DNA from: an uncultured Bacillota bacterium
GTDB taxonomy: Bacteria > Bacillota > Clostridia > Peptostreptococcales > Anaerovoracaceae
Reading direction: 5' to 3'
NCBI GenBank assembly: GCA_946408315.1
Contig: CAMJRV010000188.1
Coordinates: forward strand, 1-5,580
DNA: 5,580 nucleotides
Of this stretch, positions 1 through 5,580 are shown in pieces. Below the pieces are notes generated by a model. It had not been told where the DNA came from, made no database searches, and was given only the letters and a program-made list of their open reading frames with translations. Position numbers and translations under genes: made by a program. Numbering within the stretch: position 1 is the first letter of the stretch; every line of letters begins with the position of its first letter.

Positions 1-82
1 CAAAACCAATTCTATGATATTTTACAAAGTTCAGCTAGAATGAGAGTATGATCCAATTTGTTAATCTATAAGGAGGTTCCTA

Positions 83-730
83 ATGACAAAAGAAACATTA
101 TTTAAGGATGCGTTTGATTCCATCGTTGACTGTGATGAAGACAAGGCCATGAGAGTGTTAAAGGATGCGGAAGAAATGGGAGTCAGTTCCCTTGAACTTT
201 TGACGGAAGGCTTCAGCGCCGGCATTAAACATTTGGGCGATCTGTTCGGAAGAGGAGAAATCTTTTTACCGGAGCTGATTTTCTCGACAGAAGTTATGAA
301 GATGGTAACGACAGAGATCGAAAGCAAGATGGATGCGGGCGATATCCAAAGCAAAGGTGTTATGGTAATCGGTACAGTAGAGGGAGACGTTCATGATATC
401 GGAAAAGGTATCGTCGCCTCTCTTGTCAAGACAAACGGAGTCGAAGTCCACGATCTGGGCAGAGAAGTTCCCGCTCAGGTTTTTATCGACAAAGTGAGAG
501 AAGTCAACGCTAATTTCGTAGGCAGCAGCGCGCTTCTGACCACAACGATGACGGAGCAGAAGAAAATTGAAGAGCTGCTCGTGAAGGAAGGCCTGAGAGA
601 CAAGGTCAAGACGATGGTAGGCGGAGCGCCTGTTACAAAGCGTTGGGCAGAAAAGATCGGCGCGGACGCTTATTGTGAAGACGCCAGCGATACGGTTAAT
701 TTTATCTTGAAATGGATCGACGAGATGTAA
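83..730 (+). CDS. mttC: Methylamine corrinoid protein (MttC/MtbC family)
   Basis: This 215-residue protein carries the cobalamin (corrinoid) cofactor that accepts a methyl group from a methylamine methyltransferase and hands it to a second methyltransferase in the cytoplasm. Residues about 1-88 form the helical cap domain of the B12-binding family, and residues about 90-215 form the Rossmann-like B12 domain. The base-off/His-on motif is visible as DVHDIG at 102-107, with His104 the expected lower axial cobalt ligand, followed by SAL at 149-151 and GG at 180-181. The length is normal for MttC, MtbC and MtmC. The ATG is preceded by TAAGGAGG at 69-76 with a 6-nt spacer, which fixes the start. 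It lies 19 nt upstream of mttB, so trimethylamine is its most likely pathway. The three paralogue types are too alike to separate by eye, so MtbC remains possible. It ends on TAA. Confidence 0.93.
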   Translation: MTKETLFKDAFDSIVDCDEDKAMRVLKDAEEMGVSSLELLTEGFSAGIKHLGDLFGRGEIFLPELIFSTEVMKMVTTEIESKMDAGDIQSKGVMVIGTVEGDVHDIGKGIVASLVKTNGVEVHDLGREVPAQVFIDKVREVNANFVGSSALLTTTMTEQKKIEELLVKEGLRDKVKTMVGGAPVTKRWAEKIGADAYCEDASDTVNFILKWIDEM

Positions 731-736
731 TCTGAT

Positions 737-742
737 AGGAGA
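737..742 (+). promoter_or_regulatory. Ribosome binding site deciding the GTG start of mttB
   Basis: AGGAGA lies 7 nt upstream of the GTG at 750. No ATG occurs in frame until residue 32 of the protein, which already lies inside conserved sequence. The GTG with this Shine-Dalgarno site is therefore the best start for mttB. Confidence 0.75.
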
Positions 743-749
743 AATTCAA

Positions 750-2213
750 GTGGGTAAATTTAAACATGAAGACGATATTTACGGATATTGTATTCTAAGA
801 AATGAAGATTTAGACGCACTGCATGAAGCTACCTTGGATTTGATGGAAAATTACGGTCTTCAGATTCATGGCGAGGAGGCCCTGGAAATCTACAGTGCCG
901 CCGGCTGTGATGTGGACAAAAAGACCGACCGCGTCAAGTTCCCCAGAAACCTTGTCAACGACAGCATCGAGTCCTGTCCCGCCGAATTTACGCTCTGCGG
1001 GCGCGACCCGAAGAATGACACCCTCGTTGGTGGCAAGCACGTTGCATTTAAGAACTTCGGAACCGGCGTTCTGATGATCGACCCCTATACGGGGGAAGTC
1101 AGAGATTCCACGAAGGAAGACCTGGGTAATGTCGCAAGGTTCATTGATGCGATGGATACGGTAGACGTATTTTCCATCGCGGTCGCGGCTGGAGACGTCA
1201 ACCAGAAGGTGAAGGCGCTTCACGAAGCGGAAGTAGTATTCAACAATCTGACGAAGAATTTCGCTCATGATCTGGAAGGTGTGAAGAACACCCAGCGGTT
1301 CATCGACATGGCTGCGGCGATCCAGGGCGGATACGATAAGCTGAGAGAGCGGCCGATCATCACCATGGGAGCCTGCCCGAACAGCCCCCTCGAAATCAAT
1401 GAAAATGAAACGAGCATCATCATGCTCTCGGCAAGACATGGTCTGCCGATCGATATTTTATCCATGGGGCTTTGCGGCGGAACCACTCCGGCAACCCTGG
1501 CGGGGACGCTGGTGACCACCAATGCGGAAATCCTCGGAGGGATCGTCCTTTCCCAGATCATCAATAAGGGAAATCCGATCCTGTACGGAAGCTCCACTAC
1601 CATCATGGATATGAGGGCTGCCACCTCCCCTGTAGGAGCGCCGGAGCACGCGATGTGCGGTGCGGCGGTAGGGCAGATCGGTCACTACTACGGGATTCCT
1701 ACCAACGTAGGCGGCACTTAGGGGGACAGCAAGGTCATCGATGCTCAGCTGGGGCATGAAAAGACGATGACATCCATGTTACCGGCATTGACGGGAAGTA
1801 ATGTAATTTACGGAATGGGAATGCTGGAAATGGGTATGACCATGAGCTACGAGCAGCTCTTGATCGACCAGGAAATCGTACGCATGATTCGCAGAATCCT
1901 GCAGGGAATTCCGGTCAACAAAGAGACGATCGCTTTAGATGTAATCCAGAAGGTAGGGCCTGCTGGAAACTACTTAGCGGAAAGACATACCTTGAAATAC
2001 ATGAGACAGGAATTATCCACAACCAATCTGATCAACAGAAGAATGAGGGATCACTGGGAAAACGCCGGTGCGAAGGATATGGCCGAAAGAGCAAGAGAGC
2101 AGGCCGTTGAAATCCTCGAAAACTATAAACCGACCCCGCTTCCGGAAGACGTGCAGAAGAAAATCAGAAGCATCGTAGAAGAAGGGGAAATGGAAGCAAG
2201 GGAAATGGAATAA
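750..2213 (+). CDS. mttB: Trimethylamine methyltransferase MttB, pyrrolysine-containing
   Basis: MttB demethylates trimethylamine to dimethylamine and methylates the Co(I) corrinoid of MttC. Reading through the in-frame TAG at 1719-1721 gives 487 residues with pyrrolysine at position 324, close to the usual size of about 495. Visible family landmarks are FGTGV at 103-107, CPNSPLE at 209-215, GGTTPATLAGTLV at 243-255, YGSSTT at 279-284 and SPVGAPE at 293-299. Around the Pyl, GGT-O-GDSK matches the GT-O-SDAK stretch I recall from Methanosarcina MttB, and GHEKTM with the LPAL segment continues that alignment. This sets it apart from the many MttB-superfamily proteins that lack Pyl, such as the glycine betaine methyltransferase MtgB. 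The fold is expected to be a TIM barrel with Pyl in the central cavity. Translation starts at GTG. Stopping at the TAG would leave a 323-residue fragment without the C-terminal third. The gene ends on TAA, 41 nt before mtbB. Confidence 0.95.
1719..1721 (+). other. In-frame TAG read as pyrrolysine in mttB
   Basis: This amber codon sits between GGT and GDSK of MttB. The frame stays open on both sides, and family similarity continues across it without a gap: the 16 codons from the TAG up to the next ATG at 1767 are conserved (GDSK, GHEKT). This is the position of pyrrolysine in characterised MttB. No strong hairpin is evident just downstream, so decoding probably relies on the amber-suppressor tRNA-Pyl rather than a dedicated insertion element. 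Confidence 0.95.
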
Positions 2214-2222
2214 CCATCTCCC
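2200..2222 (+). repeat. Hairpin spanning the mttB stop codon
   Basis: GGGAAATGG (2200-2208) can pair with CCATCTCCC (2214-2222) around a 5-nt AATAA loop, with one A-C mismatch in nine pairs. The stop codon TAA lies in the loop. It has no U-tract, so it is not an intrinsic terminator. It could mark an mRNA processing or stabilising site between mttB and mtbB, or it could be chance in a purine-rich gene end. Confidence 0.35.
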
Positions 2223-2254
2223 GGAAATAAGAATAACGAGAAAGGAAGTGTACT

Positions 2255-3661
2255 ATGAGCGAAGAAAAGAAATTCTTTACTCGTATGGGTGACGGCTCTA
2301 TCGTCTATATGACGGAAGCAGAAATCAAAGACGACATCCGTGCGGGAGTCATGGACGCTGCGGACAGAGGCAAAATTGCACCTTTAACGGAAGATGAGAT
2401 GAATCATATCTACGATATCGTGACGATGCCCGGCGGCATTGTCGGAGTAGACCCCAAGGATGCGATCGTAACTTCAAACGATTCAGGATCAGACAAGATC
2501 AGCACCAAGTGCAGCATCCCTGTGGACAGAAGCATCAACGCTATGATCCATGAAAGAGTATTGGGAGCGGATTCCGTTGATATCGGTTATTCCGATTATA
2601 ACTATAAGACGGTCAAGGGAGTTGCCAAGAGGGAAGCCGGCGTCCTTAAGCGGGCGCTCAGCTATACCACCATGCCGCTGTTCTATGGAGCCATGCCGAA
2701 TCTGGGATTCTATACGAAGCCCGACGGTCCTGTAGATAACTGGGCGGTGCTGCTGCCGGAAGGAAAGATCAAGGAAGCCATGGCAGCTCAGGAGGAAGCC
2801 GTTGACCACGCGGTGAGAGACATCGTATTCGTTGCAGAACAGATGTATGACGCAGGTGCGGACGGATTTATGCTCGATACGAGCGGAGCGGCAGGAGATG
2901 CGGATTTCCTCGTATCACTGAAGGCTACTGAGCTTATCAAGGAAAAATTCCCGGATATGGGCGTTGAAATCGGTATGGCCGGAGAATTCGTCCTCGGTAT
3001 GCACGGCAGATTGAAGTATAACGACGTAAGACTTGCAGGACTGTATCCTCATCAGCAGGTCAAGCTGGTTGAACAGGCCGGCGCTTCGATTTTCGGAGCC
3101 GTTGTAAACACAAACTGCAATATGAGCTTCCCATGGAACATCGCTCGCGTATGTACGTTTATCAAAGCGTGTTCCGAAGTGGCGACCATTCCGGTCCATG
3201 CCAATGCGGGTATGGGAGTATGCGCAATTCCAATGTGCGAAAACCTGCCGGCGGATATCGTTTCCAGAGCGGATAAGTGCCTGATCGAAATCTGTAAAAT
3301 AGACGGATTGTAGATTGGCGTAGGTGATCCTCTCGGTGCGGAAGCTACACACGGCATTGCTGCCAGCATGGGCGGCGTGCGCACAACCGGAGACATGGTT
3401 ATGCGCCTGCAGATCGCCAAGAAGATGAGAATCAATGAGGCGAAGCAGTATGTAGCTGATAAATTAGGTCTTACAATAGAGGAAATCTGTGATGTCGTAA
3501 CCATGTCCGAAGTGAGAGAGGACAGAGGATTTGGTTTAGGAAACTTCGAGCCTAACGCGGAAGCCAACATAGGTATGGAGGCTAAGTTCAGGATCGCCGA
3601 AGCTTTGGACATCAAGATCAATTCTGTGGAGCGCTTTAAGGAAAGAGCCGGTTTAAAATAG
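2255..3661 (+). CDS. mtbB: Dimethylamine methyltransferase MtbB, pyrrolysine-containing
   Basis: MtbB demethylates dimethylamine to monomethylamine and methylates its cognate corrinoid protein. With the in-frame TAG at 3311-3313 read through, the protein has 468 residues with pyrrolysine at 353, against about 467 residues and Pyl near 356 in Methanosarcina. Landmarks are RMGDG at 10-14, PLFYGAMPN at 141-149, DTSGAAGDAD at 208-217, GMAGEFVLGMHG at 240-251, YPHQQ at 264-268, VVNTN at 283-287 and AGMGVCAIPM at 318-327. The Pyl context IDGL-O-IGVGDPLG is almost the same as the archaeal IDGI-O-IGVGDPLG (recalled). The ATG follows AAAGGAAG (2241-2248) by 6 nt. The end, DIKINSVERFKERAGLK, lines up with the archaeal C-terminus, so the final TAG at 3659-3661 should be a true stop although it is the same codon. 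Its product step follows that of MttB, consistent with cotranscription. Confidence 0.95.
3311..3313 (+). other. In-frame TAG read as pyrrolysine in mtbB
   Basis: This amber codon falls between IDGL and IGVGDPLG of MtbB. The same frame continues for 115 more sense codons that are clearly MtbB-like, including GGVRTTGDMV and DIKINS. It matches the known Pyl site of the dimethylamine methyltransferase family. Stopping here would give a 352-residue fragment. Confidence 0.95.
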
Positions 3662-3737
3662 TTCGGCAAGGAGTCGAGCTGCTTTTCCGGAAGGTTCCAT
3701 AAAAGCGGAAACAGAAAAACAATTAAAGAAGATAAAT

Positions 3738-3791
3738 TGCTGAATGCATGTTTTGACGAAAAATTTAATTTTTCCATCCATGCATTCAGCA
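3738..3791 (+). repeat. Perfect 13-bp inverted repeat with a nested hairpin
   Basis: TGCTGAATGCATG (3738-3750) is the exact reverse complement of CATGCATTCAGCA (3779-3791), with a 28-nt centre. Inside the centre, GAAAAAT (3758-3764) and ATTTTTC (3768-3774) form a second 7-bp stem around TTA. The structure lies 76 nt after the mtbB stop. The bases that follow (TTACCCATTTCG) are not a U-tract, so it is not a canonical + strand intrinsic terminator. It could be a 3' end-stabilising or weak termination structure for the methyltransferase transcript, or an operator. Confidence 0.7.
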
Positions 3792-3811
3792 TTACCCATT
3801 TCGTCACAGCG

Positions 3812-3833
3812 ATCCATATGTTCCCATATGGAT
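3812..3833 (+). repeat. Perfect 9-bp inverted repeat, TTCC loop
   Basis: ATCCATATG (3812-3820) and CATATGGAT (3825-3833) are exact reverse complements separated by TTCC. The AT-rich bases that follow (AATATTTGAATAATTTC) lack a clean T run. It lies just upstream of the candidate permease promoter, so a dyad operator for a regulator of the permease is as plausible as an RNA hairpin. Confidence 0.6.
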
Positions 3834-3838
3834 AATAT

Positions 3839-3865
3839 TTGAATAATTTCAATAATAAGTATACT
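3839..3865 (+). promoter_or_regulatory. Candidate sigma-70-type promoter for the permease gene
   Basis: TTGAAT (3839-3844) resembles a -35 box and TATACT (3860-3865) matches five of six -10 consensus bases. The spacer is 15 nt, shorter than the usual 17, which lowers confidence. Transcription would begin near 3872, about 65 nt before the permease ATG and at the foot of the leader hairpin. Confidence 0.3.
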
Positions 3866-3870
3866 CTTCC

Positions 3871-3892
3871 GCGCGGCTTGAAAACGCCGTGC
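3871..3892 (+). repeat. GC-rich hairpin in the permease leader
   Basis: GCGCGGC (3871-3877) pairs with GCCGTGC (3886-3892), with one G-U pair and an 8-nt loop. It stands out in an AT-rich stretch, 45 nt upstream of the permease start. No T run follows. It would sit at the extreme 5' end of the mRNA if the candidate promoter is real, where such stems often protect transcripts; that role is inferred. Confidence 0.4.
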
Positions 3893-3937
3893 AGAATATG
3901 GAAAAGGTAAGAAGTAAGAAGGAAGTGAAATTTTATT

Positions 3938-5413
3938 ATGGGTAATGATAAGAAAGAAGGACAGTTACAGCGTAACATAAAGACAAGACACTTGACCATG
4001 ATTGCAATCGGGGGAACGATCGGAACGGGACTCTTCTTTGCAAGCGGAAATACGATCAGCCAGGTGGGCCCGGGAGGCGCACTGCTGGCATATGGACTGA
4101 TGGCGTTATTCGTATATTTTATGATGCAGGGACTTGGAGAAATGTCGACAGAATTACCGATCTCCGGATCCTTTGAAGCCTATGCAAACCGGTTTTTAAA
4201 TCAGTCCTACGGGTTTGTATTCGGCTGGAACTATTGGTTTGCCTGGGCAGTTACCGTTGCGGCGGAGCTCGTGGCGGGGGGAATCGTAATCAAGTTCTGG
4301 TTCCCGAATTCCAGTGAAACCATGTGGGCGATGATCTTTTTCGTACTGCTGATGGGGCTGAATCTGATCTCCGTAAAATCCTTCGCCGAAAGCGAATACT
4401 GGTTTGCGGGAATCAAAGTCGTTACCATCATCATTTTCCTGGTCGTCGGCGTACTGATGATCATCGGAATTATGGGCGGTCATACGGTTGGGTTTGAAAA
4501 CTGGTTCCTCGATGGCGGAGAAAAAGGACAGGCTCCTTTGATCGGAGGGTTCGGAACCTTCATCACAGTGTTCCTGGTCGTAGGATTTTCGTTCCAGGGT
4601 ACGGAACTGGTGGGCCTTGCGGCAGCTGAGACCGAGAATCCCGACCAGGCGATTCCCAAGGCGATCAAATCAGTATTCTGGAGAATGCTGCTGTTCTACA
4701 TAGGCTCCATTCTCATCGTTGCGACGCTGATTCCGTTCACAGACCCGCAGTTGCTTGACGGCAGCATTGAAAATATCGCGGCGTCACCATTTACCCTGAT
4801 TTTCCAGCGTGCCGGTTTTGCCGCAGCAGCCTCTGTAATGAACGCAGTCATCCTGACCTCCGTACTTTCCTGCGGAAACTCCGCGTTATTCTGTGCATCC
4901 AGAATGCTGTATGCCATGGCGGAGAAGGGTTCTGCTCCCAAATTCCTGGCAAAGGTCATGCCCAATGGTGTGCCGATCAACGCAGTAGTCGTTACCGGAT
5001 TAATCGGAGCTTTATCTTTCTTTACGACCATGATCGGAGACGGAAAGATCTATCTGTTGTTTGTCAACGTTTCTTCCGTAAACGGATTTATCATCTGGTT
5101 CGGTATCGCGCTCTGTCAATATCGTTTCAGAAAAGCATGGATCGCACAGGGAAGAAAGGTAGAGGATCTGAAATTCAAATCGAAATTCTATCCTTGGGGT
5201 CCGATCCTTGCAATGATATTCTTTGCGATCATCATTTTCGGCGCGAATGTCTGGGTCTTCCAGGCGGAGATCTTCTCCTGGTTTGATTTCATCACAAGCT
5301 ACGCGTTCGTTCCGATTTTCATCGGCCTGTTTATCTGGCATAAGAAAAAGTACAATACAAAGCTGATCCCATTGACCGAATGCGATTTTTCGATGCCGGA
5401 ATCAGAGAAATAA
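3938..5413 (+). CDS. lysP: LysP-like amino acid permease (APC superfamily)
   Basis: This is a 491-residue, roughly 12-helix inner-membrane cation-amino acid symporter of the amino acid transporter (AAT) family, close in length to E. coli LysP (489). Shared stretches with LysP (recalled) include RHLTMIAIGGTIGTGLF at 17-33, SQVGPGGALL at 41-50, GWNYW at 96-100, EYWFAGIKV at 153-161, GFSFQGTEL at 216-224, SPFTLIFQ at 283-290 and the RMLYAMAEKGSAPK loop at 322-335. Glu223 and Glu231 correspond to glutamates reported as important for lysine in enterobacterial LysP, while a tyrosine after GWNYW in LysP is Phe101 here. Lysine is the likeliest substrate, but specificity is uncertain. The start follows AAGGAAG (3919-3925) by a rather long 12 nt. 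It lies 276 nt after mtbB with its own candidate promoter, so it may be a separate unit. Lysine import would feed pyrrolysine synthesis, which uses two lysines; amine uptake is an alternative. It ends on TAA. Confidence 0.9.
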   Translation: MGNDKKEGQLQRNIKTRHLTMIAIGGTIGTGLFFASGNTISQVGPGGALLAYGLMALFVYFMMQGLGEMSTELPISGSFEAYANRFLNQSYGFVFGWNYWFAWAVTVAAELVAGGIVIKFWFPNSSETMWAMIFFVLLMGLNLISVKSFAESEYWFAGIKVVTIIIFLVVGVLMIIGIMGGHTVGFENWFLDGGEKGQAPLIGGFGTFITVFLVVGFSFQGTELVGLAAAETENPDQAIPKAIKSVFWRMLLFYIGSILIVATLIPFTDPQLLDGSIENIAASPFTLIFQRAGFAAAASVMNAVILTSVLSCGNSALFCASRMLYAMAEKGSAPKFLAKVMPNGVPINAVVVTGLIGALSFFTTMIGDGKIYLLFVNVSSVNGFIIWFGIALCQYRFRKAWIAQGRKVEDLKFKSKFYPWGPILAMIFFAIIIFGANVWVFQAEIFSWFDFITSYAFVPIFIGLFIWHKKKYNTKLIPLTECDFSMPESEK

Positions 5414-5434
5414 CAGGCTTAAAAGGACAGGTAT

Positions 5435-5464
5435 AGGAGAAGAAAAAACTTCGAATTCTTTCCT
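5435..5464 (+). repeat. Purine/pyrimidine hairpin after the permease gene
   Basis: AGGA (5435-5438) plus AAGAA (5440-5444) pair with TTCTT (5456-5460) plus TCCT (5461-5464), leaving G5439 bulged and an 11-nt loop. It begins 21 nt after the permease stop. No U-tract follows, so at best it is a weak 3' end structure. Confidence 0.3.
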
Positions 5465-5485
5465 GTGATAAATAATAAGCAAAAC

Positions 5486-5528
5486 CTGGAAGATGGGAGA
5501 TGCACAGGCGTGCGCTCCCATTTTCCAG
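5486..5528 (+). terminator. Strong 14-bp stem-loop, possible terminator
   Basis: CTGGAAGATGGGAG (5486-5499) pairs with CTCCCATTTTCCAG (5515-5528) through 14 pairs including one G-U. The loop extends the stem with GCAC (5502-5505) to GTGC (5510-5513). On the + strand the stem is followed by ATGGGAAATAG rather than a T run, so termination of the permease transcript is possible but not canonical. Read on the - strand the stem is followed by GTTTTGCTTATTATTT, a moderate T-rich tail, so it may act mainly on a transcript entering from the right or in both directions. Confidence 0.5.
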
Positions 5529-5572
5529 ATGGGAAATAGAATTAGACCCTTTATGTTTTGAGCCTAATCATG

Positions 5573-5578
5573 TATAAT
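5573..5578 (+). promoter_or_regulatory. Consensus -10 box at the window edge
   Basis: TATAAT is an exact -10 consensus. The hexamer 17 nt upstream, TTTATG (5550-5555), is a poor -35 match, and the sequence ends before any gene. It may be the promoter of the next gene to the right. Confidence 0.3.
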
Positions 5579-5580
5579 AT

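Noticed and set aside
13..52. Promoter for mttC
   Set aside because: TATGAT occurs at 13-18 and 47-52, and TTTACA at 21-26, but the spacing to the second box is 20 nt and no better -35 is present. The first box lacks upstream sequence. No sigma-54 type GG-N10-GC promoter stood out. The true promoter may lie left of the window.
810..1439. Minus-strand open frame of 209 codons
   Set aside because: It is wholly antisense to mttB with no recognisable domain; a shadow of the coding strand.
1722..1770. PYLIS-like RNA element after the mttB TAG
   Set aside because: Only short pairings, such as the CATCGATG palindrome at 1737-1744, are visible. Nothing comparable follows the mtbB TAG, so a shared insertion element cannot be supported.
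1767..2213. Separate 148-residue gene starting at ATG 1767
   Set aside because: It is in frame with mttB, and conserved MttB sequence continues upstream of this ATG to the TAG. It is the C-terminal third of MttB, not its own gene.
3368..3661. Separate 97-residue gene starting at ATG 3368
   Set aside because: It is in frame with mtbB and continues the MtbB alignment directly from the TAG at 3311. It is the MtbB C-terminus.
3052..3999. Long minus-strand open frame of 315 codons
   Set aside because: It lies antisense to the end of mtbB and the start of the permease and crosses the structured intergenic gap. No recognisable protein family is seen, and the + strand genes explain most of the region.
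5465..5539. Small GTG-initiated open frame after the permease
   Set aside because: It has about 24 codons, overlaps the strong stem-loop and shows no conserved features; more likely untranslated.

Overview
This window carries the core of a pyrrolysine-dependent methylamine demethylation operon, followed by an amino acid permease. All genes are on the + strand. The order is a corrinoid protein (mttC type), trimethylamine methyltransferase (mttB), dimethylamine methyltransferase (mtbB), and a LysP-like permease of the APC superfamily.

Both methyltransferase genes are interrupted by one in-frame TAG (1719-1721 and 3311-3313). Reading straight through each TAG in the same frame restores a full-length protein that matches the archaeal and bacterial Pyl-containing family on both sides of the codon. 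The two TAGs are therefore best read as pyrrolysine (residue 324 of MttB, residue 353 of MtbB). A standard-code gene caller would wrongly split this region into four broken genes. mtbB also appears to end on TAG (3659-3661), so the same codon would be read as Pyl inside the gene and as stop at its end.

Layout: 1-82 is a leader with a strong ribosome binding site. mttC (83-730), mttB (750-2213, GTG start) and mtbB (2255-3661) are spaced by 19 and 41 nt and probably form one transcript. The gap 3662-3937 has no gene but holds two clear inverted repeats, a candidate promoter and a leader hairpin. The permease follows at 3938-5413. The last 167 nt hold hairpins, including a 14-bp stem with a mutually exclusive alternative fold, and a -10-like box at the right edge.

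Working together (from family knowledge): MttB moves a methyl group from trimethylamine, and MtbB one from dimethylamine, to the Co(I) corrinoid of a cognate corrinoid protein. Only one corrinoid protein is visible here. In bacteria the methyl group is then passed on, usually toward tetrahydrofolate. The pyrrolysine genes (pylTSBCD), the corrinoid activator RamA, the second methyltransferase and any mtbC or mtmBC would have to lie outside the window. The permease may supply lysine, the precursor of pyrrolysine, or import an amine, but this is inference.

Organism: most likely an anaerobic bacterium of the Bacillota (Clostridia), for example an acetogen or gut anaerobe. The reasons are strong AAGGAGG-type ribosome binding sites, a GTG start, a LysP-type permease of bacterial character, TATAAT-like boxes and moderate GC. 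A methanogenic archaeon is the main alternative and looks less likely; genus cannot be assigned from this sequence alone.
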